NCBI RefSeq assembly: GCF_014202275.1 | Contig: NZ_JACHGF010000008.1 | Span: 230,957 to 294,956, forward strand | DNA from: Rhabdobacter roseus | GTDB taxonomy: Bacteria; Bacteroidota; Bacteroidia; Cytophagales; Spirosomataceae | DNA length: 64,000 nucleotides | Direction: 5' to 3' | Part shown: positions 23,865 through 31,915 of the stretch, one piece after another | Numbering within the stretch: position 1 is the stretch's first letter | Layout: each line of letters begins with the position of its first letter | Program-made: the position numbers and the translations under genes | The notes under the pieces: model-generated | Databases searched by the model: none | Seen by the model: the letters and a program-made list of their open reading frames with translations, nothing else | Told to the model about the DNA's origin: nothing

Positions 23865-26291
23865 CTACTGCTTCTGTCCCTTGACGTAGGTACTTAGCCA
23901 GTTGTCCATTTCCCAAAGCATGTGCAAGAGCGACTCCTGAGAGGTGTAGCCGTGGCTCTCGTAGGGCAGCAGCACCAGCCGGGTGGTAGCACCCATGCCT
24001 TTGAGCGCGCTGTAGTACCGCTCGCTCTGGATGGGGAAAGTACCCGTGTTGTTGTCGGCTTCGCCGTGGATGAGCAGCAGCGGGGTTTTCATTTTATCGG
24101 CGTTCATGAAGGGCGACATGGTGTTATACACCGGGGCCGCCTGCCAGTAGGTACGCTGCTCGTTCTGGAAGCCGAAAGGTGTAAGCGTACGGTTGTAGGC
24201 ACCGCTCCGGGCTATGCCCGCCTTGAACAACGTGCTGTGCGTAAGTAGGTTGGCAGTCATGAAGGCACCGTACGAGTGCCCGCCCACGCCCACGCGGGTG
24301 CTATCTACCACGCCCAGGCGTACGCCCTCGTCGATGGCCGCCTTGGCGCTGGCCACGAGCTGCTCCACGTAGGTGTCGTTGGGCTCGTTGGTACCTTCGC
24401 CCACGATGGGAATGGCGGCGTTGTCCAGAATGGCGTAGCCGCGCGTCACGAAGGCCGCCGCACCCCAGTAGCTAATGCGGTTGAAGCGGTAGGGCGAGCC
24501 CGCTACCTGTCCGGCGGCGTCTTTGTCTTTGAACTCACGCGGGTAGGCCCACAGGAAGGTTGGCAGCGGGCCGTCTTCTTTCTTGTAACCCACGGGCAGG
24601 TACAGCGTAGCGGTGAGCTCCACGCCGTCGTTGCGCTGGTAGCGAAGTACCTGCTTCTGCACGTCTTTGAGCTGCGGATAGGGGTGCGCAAAGGTCGTTA
24701 CCTGCTTCAGCGGGTTTTCTTTCTTTTTGGGTTTCAGGTTCCGAATGAAGTAGTTGGGATTTTCCTCGGGCGTTTCGCGGGTAGTCAGGATCAGCATTTT
24801 TTCTTTGTCCAAAATCGCCACCGGCTGCTCGTAGTAAGGAGCCTCGGAGCGCCACAGCCGCTTGGTAGTTTTAGTATTCAAATCCAGGAGGTCTACGAAG
24901 GGACGGTCGCCTTCGGGGGACGCCCCCTCACCGGTGAGGAAAATCTCACGCTTGGCGGTGAGGTCGAGCACGTACTGGCCGTAGGCGTTTTTGGTGAGCT
25001 CGGGTGAGCCGGGATTGTTGTAGCCGTCTTCCGAAGAACGGTCGAAAAGTACCGTAGGACTAGCCGGGTTGGCGGGGTTTACGAGCTTGGTGACGACCCG
25101 GCGGCTGGCCCACCAGCGCTCGCTGAAGAGCGCCGTTTGGTCGTTGCCCCAGTACACGCCGCCGAAGCGCAGTTCGGTTGCAAAAAGCTGCTTGGGTTCT
25201 TCGCTGAAGGGAGCCGCCTGCGCGTACACCACATCCCGAATCGCCACTTTCTTTTTGGCATCGCCACCGTCTTTGGCTTCTACCCAGTAGAGGGTAGCAG
25301 GGGCGTCGGCGCGCCAGTCGTAGCCGCGGTTTCCGGCGGGCACGGCGTCACGGCCCCAGGGTACGTTTTCAACCAGGGGCTTATCCTGGAAGGTTTTCAC
25401 CAAAGTACCCCCCATGGCGTACACGTCGGTTTTGGTGGGGAAATAGTAGGCCGGTACCAGGTACGAAAAAGGCCGGTGCAGCATCTCCACGAGCACGTAC
25501 TTGCCGTCCGGTGAGGGCGAGGCCGTCCGGACGATGCCCGGCTGGCCGATGGCCTGCGTGCGGCCGTCCAGCCCTACCTGGGTGATCTGCGACGTGAAGT
25601 AGTAGTCAAAGGCGGTCTCGTCCGTGGGGTTTTTGAGCAAATCCTGGTAGGTAGGGGCCATGCCCGCCTTGCCTAGGTTTTGTTGTACGGTGGGCCCGAT
25701 GGGCGTGCGACTGGGCTGCGGAGCCGCGCCCCGGTTGGCCGGAATGAGCCGCGCCACGAGCGACTGGCTGTCAGACACCCACTCGAAGGGTGTACCAAAG
25801 GTGGCGTTAAGGGCCGTGTTAGTAACCTTGCGGGCCGTGGCGGTGGCTACGTCGAGTACGTAGAGCTCCAGGTGGTCGTCGGTGGTGTGCGTGAAGGCCA
25901 CCTTTTGGTCGTCCGGCGACCAGCGCATGTACGAGAGCTGCGGCTTTGCGGGCAGGCCCTGAATGCTTTTTTCTTCGCCCGTTTTGAGGTTTTTCAACGA
26001 AAGCCCCACGGCGTAGCTGGCGCGGCTGGGGCCGTTGGTGGCGGGGTTGATGCGCATGCCACCCAGGCGAAGCTCGGGTTGCGAAAGCTCCGCGATGGTG
26101 GGCTGGGCCGAGCGCTCCATCAGGAGCATCCATTGGCCTTGGCCATCGACACTCACGGAAGGGGTAGGTGGAGCGTTGACGAGGGCGGCCAGCTCGGGCG
26201 GTGGGGTTTGGTACGTCATGGCGTCTTGGGCCTGGGTAGTAGCCAGCAGGCTAAGCCATGCGGTCGTAAAGTAGAGGATACGACGTTTCAT
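23865..26291 (-). CDS. S9D-like secreted peptidase (glutamyl endopeptidase type)
   Basis: 808 residues with a signal peptide (cleavage near T-Q-A-Q, ~22). The N-terminal beta propeller (about 40-540) starts P-P-P-E-L-A-A-L-V-N-A-P-P-T-P, typical of chloroplast glutamyl endopeptidase (CGEP, S9D) relatives. The alpha/beta-hydrolase domain (about 550-800) has Ser673 in G-G-H-S-Y-G-A-F, Asp746 in G-E-A-D-N-N and His780 in E-S-H-G-Y. CGEP cuts after Glu; that specificity is assumed. It likely degrades peptides outside the inner membrane. The gene appears to be monocistronic. Confidence 0.9.
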   Translation of the reverse strand: MKRRILYFTTAWLSLLATTQAQDAMTYQTPPPELAALVNAPPTPSVSVDGQGQWMLLMERSAQPTIAELSQPELRLGGMRINPATNGPSRASYAVGLSLKNLKTGEEKSIQGLPAKPQLSYMRWSPDDQKVAFTHTTDDHLELYVLDVATATARKVTNTALNATFGTPFEWVSDSQSLVARLIPANRGAAPQPSRTPIGPTVQQNLGKAGMAPTYQDLLKNPTDETAFDYYFTSQITQVGLDGRTQAIGQPGIVRTASPSPDGKYVLVEMLHRPFSYLVPAYYFPTKTDVYAMGGTLVKTFQDKPLVENVPWGRDAVPAGNRGYDWRADAPATLYWVEAKDGGDAKKKVAIRDVVYAQAAPFSEEPKQLFATELRFGGVYWGNDQTALFSERWWASRRVVTKLVNPANPASPTVLFDRSSEDGYNNPGSPELTKNAYGQYVLDLTAKREIFLTGEGASPEGDRPFVDLLDLNTKTTKRLWRSEAPYYEQPVAILDKEKMLILTTRETPEENPNYFIRNLKPKKKENPLKQVTTFAHPYPQLKDVQKQVLRYQRNDGVELTATLYLPVGYKKEDGPLPTFLWAYPREFKDKDAAGQVAGSPYRFNRISYWGAAAFVTRGYAILDNAAIPIVGEGTNEPNDTYVEQLVASAKAAIDEGVRLGVVDSTRVGVGGHSYGAFMTANLLTHSTLFKAGIARSGAYNRTLTPFGFQNEQRTYWQAAPVYNTMSPFMNADKMKTPLLLIHGEADNNTGTFPIQSERYYSALKGMGATTRLVLLPYESHGYTSQESLLHMLWEMDNWLSTYVKGQKQ

Positions 26292-26416
26292 GTAGGTTTT
26301 CGATTAGTATATAAACGGTTGCTAAAACAAATGTCTAAGGTAGGGCTATTTTCCAATAGAAGTATCCTTTTTTTACCTAAATACAGAATAAAAAGTACCT
26401 TTTCTTGCCTAAATAC

Positions 26417-26449
26417 AAAAAAGTACCCGGCGACCAGGCCGGGTACTTT
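26417..26449 (-). terminator. terminator with GTAC-motif stem
   Basis: AAAGTACCCGGC (26420-26431) pairs perfectly with GCCGGGTACTTT (26438-26449). Read on the minus strand it is followed by T residues. It ends the gene at 26473-27132 and shows the motif halves used as a terminator stem. Confidence 0.85.
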
Positions 26450-26472
26450 CTAACAAACAGAGCAGTAATCAA

Positions 26473-27132
26473 TTATTTTTTATTTTCTTCCGGAGTCCAA
26501 TCTACGCGGAATTTCCCGTTCACTACCTCCATCGAATCCGTTTCTTTAGACTTGCGGGTATTGTCGTGGTCGTGCGGGTCGCCGGTGGTGAGCATGCCGC
26601 CCCCGGCCGAGGTAAGTACCTTGCGCTCGAGGTTGGCACGCAGGCCGGAGCCACTCAGGGTAGCCAGGGCGCGCTTTTCGTAGTAGGTACCCGTCATTTT
26701 GGCCTCAAAGGTACCTTCAATGAAGGTGTCGGTCACGGACGTGATCGTGATGGTACCGCTCAGGGATTCGCCATCGTGAAACGCGTGGCCCAGTTTCTGG
26801 GTTTCGCTGGTGTAGTCTACCAGGGCAAAGGGCGTGGGTTTGCTATTTTTGCGGTAGGCGTCTTCGAGGCCCTTGGCGCTCACCACGGGGTAAGTACCCG
26901 GCTTGAGGTCGTCGTCGAAGTAGTACAGCCGAATCCAGAGCGACTCGTCAGGATTGACTTTGAAGCCCGCCAGCGCCAGGTACCTGAAGCGGTTGACCGG
27001 GATCTTCATGCGCTTGGCCTCGGCGGTCCATTCTGCCCCGTTAAGGGTACCCTGGATGTAGTTTTTGGACGTTTGGGCGTAGCTGGTGGCCAAAGTACCC
27101 AGTAAAAAGGTAAGAAAAAATAGTTTTTTCAT
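26473..27132 (-). CDS. secreted protein of unknown function
   Basis: 219 residues with a signal peptide (cleavage after S-Y-A-Q, ~20). The mature part is mainly beta: Y-I-Q-G-T-L-N-G-A-E-W-T-A at its start, then S-G-T-I-T-I-T-S-V and I-E-G-T-F-E-A-K-M-T-G. This is the pattern of DUF6252-type Bacteroidota proteins, though that assignment is tentative. The C-terminal ~55 residues are hydrophilic and rich in His, Asp and Lys. No enzymatic motif is seen. A terminator follows and a long palindrome (27169-27202) lies in its upstream region. Confidence 0.6.
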   Translation of the reverse strand: MKKLFFLTFLLGTLATSYAQTSKNYIQGTLNGAEWTAEAKRMKIPVNRFRYLALAGFKVNPDESLWIRLYYFDDDLKPGTYPVVSAKGLEDAYRKNSKPTPFALVDYTSETQKLGHAFHDGESLSGTITITSVTDTFIEGTFEAKMTGTYYEKRALATLSGSGLRANLERKVLTSAGGGMLTTGDPHDHDNTRKSKETDSMEVVNGKFRVDWTPEENKK

Positions 27133-27168
27133 GGCATTTGTTGCGGGTTAATAGGGAATGGTTCATGG

Positions 27169-27202
27169 GCACTGAGGTACCTGCGGGCAGGTACCTCAGT
27201 GC
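27169..27202. repeat. 34-bp near-perfect palindrome
   Basis: GCACTGAGGTACCTGC (27169-27184) pairs perfectly with 27187-27202, leaving only GG at the centre. Each arm contains a GGTACC. It lies about 40 bases upstream of the start of the gene at 27132, in the promoter region. Confidence 0.92.
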
Positions 27203-27333
27203 GCTCCCAAAAGTAGGTACCTTGGGCCGGGCTATCAAGCACTACTTAGTAACTGCACACTATGACCCAAAAACCAGAAAGGCAGACTGAGTCCGTAGCG
27301 ATTAGCCTGCCTTTGGCAAAAGGAGCGGGTACC

Positions 27334-28341
27334 TTAGTACCTCCGTATTTTTAGTTTTGACATCCCGGCCTCGTAGCGGATGGTGATTTTTTTGGTGGCC
27401 TGGTCGAAGCCCGGCGTTTGGTACCGGCCGTCGCCCATGCTTTTGAGGTCGTCGAGGTTGGTCACGTTCAGGGCACCGTCTACCCGTACCTCACAGCCTA
27501 CCGACGTGGGTACTTCAATGCTGACCGAGGCCACGCCCGACTCGATCTTCACGTCGGTGGCGTCGGCGAGGCCGCCGAAGCGCAGGTCTACGTCGGCCAC
27601 GCCGGTACTTACTTTGAGCGATTTGATTTGGTGTTTGCTAAAATCAAAATCCGCTTTTCCGGCCCCGATGGCCAGGTCTACGTTCCAACGAGGCTTCTCG
27701 TTGAGGCTCATGTTCACTTCGTTTTTCAGGTTACCGTCCTTGATCTCCACCTTGTTTTCTTCCATTTTGAAATCAATGGCCGCCGAATTTTCCAACTTGT
27801 TGTTTCGGATATTGGAAATAAAGCCGCCCAACGACGAGCGCGTTTTGGCTTCAAAAAGCTTGTCGGTGGTACCTTTGAGCTTGAAGCTACCGGCCCCGCC
27901 TTCAAAATTCAGGCTTGCTTCCGCCAGTTCACCTTCCATTTCGTACTCATAGTGGTTGTTTTGTAAGGTACCTCCCCGCTTACTTCGGCGCTTGCTGCTG
28001 CGGCTGTCGTCATCGTCGTCGTTGTGATAGTAGCGGTCGTCGTCGTTGCCGTCCCACTTGAAGTTCCAGTCGTTGCGGTGCCGATCGAAGGCGCGGTCGG
28101 TGCGGTGCGTGATGGCCCCCAGCACGGCCAGCGCGATGAGGATACCCGCCACGCCTCCGCCTACTCCGCCGCGGCGGGAGCCCGAAAGCAGCAGGCTGAA
28201 ACCGGCCAGAATGAGCAGTACGGGCCAGAAGCGAAAGAATTCGTACCAATCGATATCCAGCAAGCCCATGTTGCGAAGGAGCCAAAATACCCCGAAGAGT
28301 ACGAGCAGGCCGCCCCAGAAAATTCCGTTTGAGCGTTTCAT
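27334..28341 (-). CDS. LiaF-like membrane protein
   Basis: 335 residues. The N-terminal ~80 residues are an LiaI/LiaF-type transmembrane region: G-I-F-W-G-G-L-L-V-L-F-G-V-F-W-L, then W-P-V-L-L-I-L-A-G. A highly acidic/basic linker (runs of Asp, then R-S-S-K-R-R-S-K-R) follows. The C-terminal ~190 residues form a beta-rich 'toastrack' domain with repeats like D-L-A-I-G-A-G-K-A-D and V-S-T-G-V-A-D-V-D-L. LiaF-type proteins sense or dampen envelope stress in Firmicutes; the role here is inferred. It is the last gene of a three-gene operon with the DUF5668 and PspC proteins (12-base gap). Confidence 0.83.
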   Translation of the reverse strand: MKRSNGIFWGGLLVLFGVFWLLRNMGLLDIDWYEFFRFWPVLLILAGFSLLLSGSRRGGVGGGVAGILIALAVLGAITHRTDRAFDRHRNDWNFKWDGNDDDRYYHNDDDDDSRSSKRRSKRGGTLQNNHYEYEMEGELAEASLNFEGGAGSFKLKGTTDKLFEAKTRSSLGGFISNIRNNKLENSAAIDFKMEENKVEIKDGNLKNEVNMSLNEKPRWNVDLAIGAGKADFDFSKHQIKSLKVSTGVADVDLRFGGLADATDVKIESGVASVSIEVPTSVGCEVRVDGALNVTNLDDLKSMGDGRYQTPGFDQATKKITIRYEAGMSKLKIRRY

Positions 28342-28353
28342 GTTTGTGTTAGG

Positions 28354-28539
28354 TTAAAAGTTAGCGTTTGGGTTGCGGTCAGAGCCGATCTGCTGGCGTA
28401 CGAGCAGCAGTAGCCCCGCCGTGATGAGGATAATGGGCCAGAAGTACCGTCCGAAGTCGAAGTCGGTCAGTTCCTGGATCAGGAAAAAGGAGCCGATCAG
28501 GATGAGCATCACGCCCCAGAATACATTGCGAAAGTTCAT
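28354..28539 (-). CDS. LiaI/LiaF-type (DUF5668) small membrane protein
   Basis: 61 residues with two hydrophobic helices: V-F-W-G-V-M-L-I-L-I-G-S-F-F-L-I and Y-F-W-P-I-I-L-I-T-A-G-L-L-L-L. The F-W-P motif is typical of the LiaI-LiaF-like transmembrane region. The same unit appears in both neighbours, so the operon seems to have arisen partly by duplication of this module. Confidence 0.8.
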   Translation of the reverse strand: MNFRNVFWGVMLILIGSFFLIQELTDFDFGRYFWPIILITAGLLLLVRQQIGSDRNPNANF

Positions 28540-28602
28540 GGCTTGGCTAGTTTAAGGGTTTTTAGATATAAAATAGGTACCGGTAAGGTACTTGTCGGGA
28601 GG

Positions 28603-29274
28603 TTAGTTGACGCGGTAAGTACCTTCGTCGTCCGGGCCGCGGTCCTTGTCGTCCGGGCTTTCGGGATCAACGGGCCAGGTAGGGCCGGAGCTGGGCGCAT
28701 CGGCCGGAGGCGTGGGCATCGGATCGGGGTCCAGCGGCGCGAAAGGATCTACCGGCGGGGGCGTCACGATGGGCTCGCTCTGCTCTTTGTCGCGCTGCCG
28801 CAGGATCAGGAAGGCTCCCAACACAATGAGCGCCACCGGCCAGAAGTAGTGCCGCAGCTGGTACCAGATGGGCAGCTCGTCCACCAGCATGATGATCCCC
28901 ACCAGCACCAGCGCTCCGCCGAGTATTTTTACGGTACGGCCCGAGTGAGGGTCACTGGGGTTCATACTAAAGGGGTGGCTCCGGTAGGTATCCCGCGGCT
29001 CGGTGTAGGTACCTGATGGCGTATAGGCGGGATCGCCGGCCGGAGGAATGGGCGCGTCGGGGCCGGGTACGGTAGGCTCTCCTTCGGGTAGCGCGGCCCA
29101 CAGGATCAGGTACAGCACACCCGTCCAAAAAAAGCTGGGCGGTATGGGCAGGAACAGGAGTACTACCCACAAGACACGAACAATGGTTTTATCAATGACC
29201 AGGTAGTCGGCTATTCCGGCAGCTACCCCGCCCAGCACGGCTTCACTGGGGATTCGGCGCAATTTCTTTTCCAT
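28603..29274 (-). CDS. PspC-domain envelope stress protein
   Basis: 223 residues. The first ~65 residues form a PspC domain: L-R-R-I-P-S-E-A-V-L-G-G-V-A-A-G-I-A-D-Y-L, then V-R-V-L-W-V-V-L-L-F and L-Y-L-I-L-W-A-A-L-P. A Pro-rich stretch is followed by an LiaI/LiaF-like helix pair (V-K-I-L-G-G-A-L-V-L-V-G-I-I and Y-F-W-P-V-A-L-I-V-L-G), then a Pro/Asp-rich tail. PspC responds to membrane damage in enterobacteria. It is the first gene of the operon and has a well-formed promoter upstream. Confidence 0.88.
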   Translation of the reverse strand: MEKKLRRIPSEAVLGGVAAGIADYLVIDKTIVRVLWVVLLFLPIPPSFFWTGVLYLILWAALPEGEPTVPGPDAPIPPAGDPAYTPSGTYTEPRDTYRSHPFSMNPSDPHSGRTVKILGGALVLVGIIMLVDELPIWYQLRHYFWPVALIVLGAFLILRQRDKEQSEPIVTPPPVDPFAPLDPDPMPTPPADAPSSGPTWPVDPESPDDKDRGPDDEGTYRVN

Positions 29275-29319
29275 GGTAATTTGTTAGGTTATTGGTACTG
29301 CGATCAAGTATTTGTTATT

Positions 29320-29350
29320 CAAAGGTAGTTGGTTATACAAGATAGTGCAA
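29320..29350 (-). promoter_or_regulatory. promoter of the pspC-liaF-like operon
   Basis: On the minus strand: TTG (29350-29348), 20 bases, then TACCTTTG (29327-29320), a match to the Bacteroidota promoter. Transcription should begin near 29313, about 40 bases before the ATG at 29274. The rest of 29275-29559 holds no gene. Confidence 0.7.
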
Positions 29351-29559
29351 GAAAATGGGATAATTGGTTTTCAAGGGGCTTGAATGGTTTCTGGGCGGGT
29401 TAAAGCGGGAAGAGGCGGGCCGGGGAGGTTTTACGACTAAATCCACCTTTTACACGTATAAACCCCTGTTTTATACAATCCAGTAAAATCCCCCTAGCGC
29501 TTTAACTAAAAACGGAGGACATTTGAAGTACCTTTTACATGTAGCCATTGAAATAAAGT

Positions 29560-30189
29560 ATGACAGCCGCCGCCACTACCTCACCCTTTTCCCACTCCTC
29601 GGTACTTCCTTTGGCCGTAGCGCAGGGTATTCGGGAAGTAAAAACCTTTTTCACCGACCTCTCCCGCACGCGCCTCGGTGCTACTGTAGTACCCTACGCC
29701 ACGGCCCGACCGGTAGGGATTGAGCTGGATAATAATCCAGCGGAACGGGAGCGCCCGCAGCCTCAAAGTACCCCCGCGAGCCAAGGGGCCCAGGTACTTC
29801 GGGAGGCCTTCTTTTTTACCTGCAACTACCTGACGGCCGAATGGGGCGAAGGAGTGCTGGCGGAGTTTTTAAAGGATTTTTGGGGAAGTCAGGTGTCTCC
29901 CGGCTTCACGCTGAAGGCAGCGCAGGCCTTTGTGAGGTACCTGCACGAGCAGCCCACGGAGGTGTCGCCGCTGGCCCGGGAGCTGGCCTGTTACGAATGC
30001 GCCACGCTCCAAACCTACGCCGACCACCAGACCCGGCGCATCGAGCTCCGCTACGATCTCAGCTCGATCTTGCTGGCGCTGCGCTTTGGACTGGCTCCGG
30101 CCGCTACGCCGCCGGGCAAGCACGGCTTCACGCTTACCTTCGACACCCTCCTGGAAAAAGAGCGCCTGGCACGGCTGTCGGTGGCGTAG
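29560..30189 (+). CDS. protein of unknown function
   Basis: 209 residues, no signal peptide and no membrane helix. It has two parts: an N-terminal ~75 residues with a Pro/Gln-rich end, and a C-terminal helical region. In the helical region L-A-R-E-L-A-C-Y-E-C-A-T-L-Q-T-Y-A-D faintly recalls the L-A-x-L-E-W-A core of DUF2063 proteins that work with DUF692 enzymes. No DUF692 gene is nearby, so I leave it unassigned. It is flanked by a convergent hairpin cluster and has no operon partner. Confidence 0.6.
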   Translation: MTAAATTSPFSHSSVLPLAVAQGIREVKTFFTDLSRTRLGATVVPYATARPVGIELDNNPAERERPQPQSTPASQGAQVLREAFFFTCNYLTAEWGEGVLAEFLKDFWGSQVSPGFTLKAAQAFVRYLHEQPTEVSPLARELACYECATLQTYADHQTRRIELRYDLSSILLALRFGLAPAATPPGKHGFTLTFDTLLEKERLARLSVA

Positions 30190-30248
30190 CATATGGGGCA
30201 GAGGGTTCGGGGCAAGGGGCGTTGGGGTTAAAATGCCTCTATCCCCGG

Positions 30249-30301
30249 CCCTTTCTCCGCCGGAGAAAGGGTGCCTGGTGAGGTACTTTTGGGAAAGTAC
30301 C
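30249..30301. terminator. two hairpins between convergent genes
   Basis: CCCTTTCTCC-GCC-GGAGAAAGGG (30249-30271) and GGTACTTT-TGGG-AAAGTACC (30282-30301) are both perfect. They lie between the ends of the genes at 30189 and 30324 and probably separate the two transcripts. The second is made solely from two facing GTAC motifs. Confidence 0.7.
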
Positions 30302-30323
30302 CTTTGGGTCCCATGCCCCGAAC

Positions 30324-30947
30324 CTACTCTTCTTCCAGCGCTTCCAGGATGTCCATCAAGGTACCGAAGTCTTTGTAGCCAGGCCGGATTTCGGCGCTAC
30401 CGCGCAGGGCCAGGCCGCTGGCGGGTACCTGCTGGCGCAGCGATTCTACCGTGGGTACCTCGTCCAGGCCAAAGCCTACCAGCACGGGGTAGTCGGTGGT
30501 GAGCTGGCCGAGGGAGTGTAGCCAGTCGGCGGTGAGGGGGGCGTTGTGGTCGCTTTCGAGCAGGAAGTACTCGACGTAGGCGGCGTAGCGGCTCATGAGG
30601 GCATCGAGCTCGTCGGCGGCGTACGTATCTACGTTGACGCGAAGCAGCAGCGGCAGCGCCAGTTCACTTTTCAAATACGAAAGTACGTTGGGCTCCTGTA
30701 CCTGTAGCGCATCCACCGCGTAGCCCGCCAGGGTATCCAGGATGCGTTTCGGGTCGGTTTGGGTCGTTTCGGCTACCATTTGCACCCCGGCTACCCACGA
30801 GCGAATCTCTTCAAATTTATTGGCCGCTACGTAGCTGGCGTCGGCGGGGTCGATGGAAAAGCCGAGCAGCGCGACGCCCATACCGGCGCAGTAGCGGGCG
30901 TCGGAGAGGTTGGTGACGTTACTTATTTTAACGGTAGTACTTAGCAT
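30324..30947 (-). CDS. TrpF-like protein lacking catalytic residues
   Basis: 207 residues from ATG at 30947. It has the TIM-barrel outline of phosphoribosylanthranilate isomerase: V-K-I-S-N-V-T-N-L-S-D-A at the first strand and S-A-E-I-R-P-G-Y-K-D-F in place of the phosphate-binding S-G-V-E-x-x-P-G-x-K-D end. The catalytic Cys of K-I-C-G is Ser here, and the catalytic Asp of the L-L-D motif reads L-L-E-S-D. Normal tryptophan-pathway activity is therefore doubtful. No trp genes are adjacent. A good promoter upstream supports this start over a longer reading to 31055. Confidence 0.75.
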   Translation of the reverse strand: MLSTTVKISNVTNLSDARYCAGMGVALLGFSIDPADASYVAANKFEEIRSWVAGVQMVAETTQTDPKRILDTLAGYAVDALQVQEPNVLSYLKSELALPLLLRVNVDTYAADELDALMSRYAAYVEYFLLESDHNAPLTADWLHSLGQLTTDYPVLVGFGLDEVPTVESLRQQVPASGLALRGSAEIRPGYKDFGTLMDILEALEEE

Positions 30948-30968
30948 GAAGAAAACTAGTTGACGACG

Positions 30969-31000
30969 CAAAGCTACCAGAAACGAACGGTTTTGTGCAA
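30969..31000 (-). promoter_or_regulatory. promoter of the TrpF-like gene
   Basis: On the minus strand: TTG (31000-30998), 21 bases, then TAGCTTTG (30976-30969). Transcription should start near 30962, 15 bases before the ATG at 30947, which rules out a start farther upstream. Confidence 0.65.
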
Positions 31001-31109
31001 GAAAACCACACAACCTTGGTGGCTCGGGGTTCGAACAGCATAGAAAGCAGTACAAGTAAAGCCGCCCTTTGCAAGGCGGCTTTACACATTAGAAGAGTAA
31101 GGTACTTTC

Positions 31110-31475
31110 TTATTGAGCCATCTCAAATAGTTCCACATTTTTGGTCATAGTTCTTTCCTGCCAATCACTGCCATAATTATCAAAATCACTGTTGGCGTGT
31201 TGTTTAAGCTCAGAAAGGGTGTCGTATACCCGCACGCGATCAATCATTTTGCGTTCGTTTTCGGGTAGTTTGTCAAAAAGTAGATCCAGGATAATATCCA
31301 TCTTATCGTAAGGGTCTTTGGTGGCTAGGGAAGGTGCACTTACTCCTAATACGTAGGAGTGGCTTACCATTCCGCCATAGGCAGGAGCCAGCCCAATACC
31401 ATCAACAAGTAAGCCTTTGTTTCTTGCTTCCAAAAACAAGTGCTTGAGTTTATTTACCAATACTGTTGTATCCAT
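31110..31475 (-). CDS. partner protein of the HEPN gene, unknown function
   Basis: 121 residues, no signal peptide, mixed alpha/beta. It begins as an amphipathic helix (V-L-V-N-K-L-K-H-L-F-L-E-A-R-N-K-G), followed by P-A-Y-G-G-M-V-S-H-S-Y-V-L-G-V-S-A-P. It has no GSxxxG-x(8)-DxD signature of the MNT nucleotidyltransferases that usually accompany HEPN proteins. It overlaps the upstream HEPN gene by 22 bases, so the two are translated together. AT-rich, with no GTAC motif, unlike surrounding DNA. Confidence 0.6.
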   Translation of the reverse strand: MDTTVLVNKLKHLFLEARNKGLLVDGIGLAPAYGGMVSHSYVLGVSAPSLATKDPYDKMDIILDLLFDKLPENERKMIDRVRVYDTLSELKQHANSDFDNYGSDWQERTMTKNVELFEMAQ

Positions 31476-31870
31476 GACATGAACAAGACTACTGAATCAA
31501 GAAATTTCTTTGCTGTGTGGAGCTTACAGCCATATTCATAACGTCTCTGCTCGCTCCATCCCGATACAATCGACCAGGTTTTTGCAAAATTGACATCTTC
31601 GTTTTTTAATTTTTCTAAATTCTGGTGCAGTCCCGACAAGATGATTAAATCAGGTAGTTCATGAATTTGGAAGGTTTTTGCCACTTTTCCCGGTGCTTGG
31701 CCATCAAACATTTCAATGTTCAGGCGTTTGCAAATCACTGCTTTCAGACCAAGCTCTATCGCGTAGCCAGACAGATAGTATGCGCCGCTGAAAAAGGTAT
31801 TCACATAAAGAAGTTGTGCTTCGTCAAGACGCTCTTGCGCCATTAACTTCAATTCTTCCGCCTTTGCCAA
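31454..31870 (-). CDS. HEPN-domain protein
   Basis: 138 residues if the TTG at 31870 is used (an in-frame stop directly precedes it); ATG at 31843 gives 129 residues. The HEPN core is A-Q-E-R-L-D-E-A-Q-L-L-Y followed by F-S-G-A-Y-Y-L-S-G-Y-A-I-E-L-G-L-K-A-V-I-C-K-R, a good match to HEPN helices 1-2. The RNase-type R-x4-6-H motif is not visible, so toxin activity is uncertain. HEPN proteins commonly act as toxins or binding modules in small two-gene systems. A -7 box lies just upstream. Confidence 0.78.
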   Translation of the reverse strand: MAKAEELKLMAQERLDEAQLLYVNTFFSGAYYLSGYAIELGLKAVICKRLNIEMFDGQAPGKVAKTFQIHELPDLIILSGLHQNLEKLKNEDVNFAKTWSIVSGWSEQRRYEYGCKLHTAKKFLDSVVLFMSWIQQYW

Positions 31871-31900
31871 TTAACAAATGAAATAGTTTCAAACATTGGG

Positions 31901-31908
31901 CAAAGGTA
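31901..31908 (-). promoter_or_regulatory. -7 box of the HEPN gene pair
   Basis: TACCTTTG on the minus strand, 31 bases before the TTG start. Transcription would start near 31894. No clear TTG is seen at -33. Confidence 0.5.
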
Positions 31909-31915
31909 GTACTTT

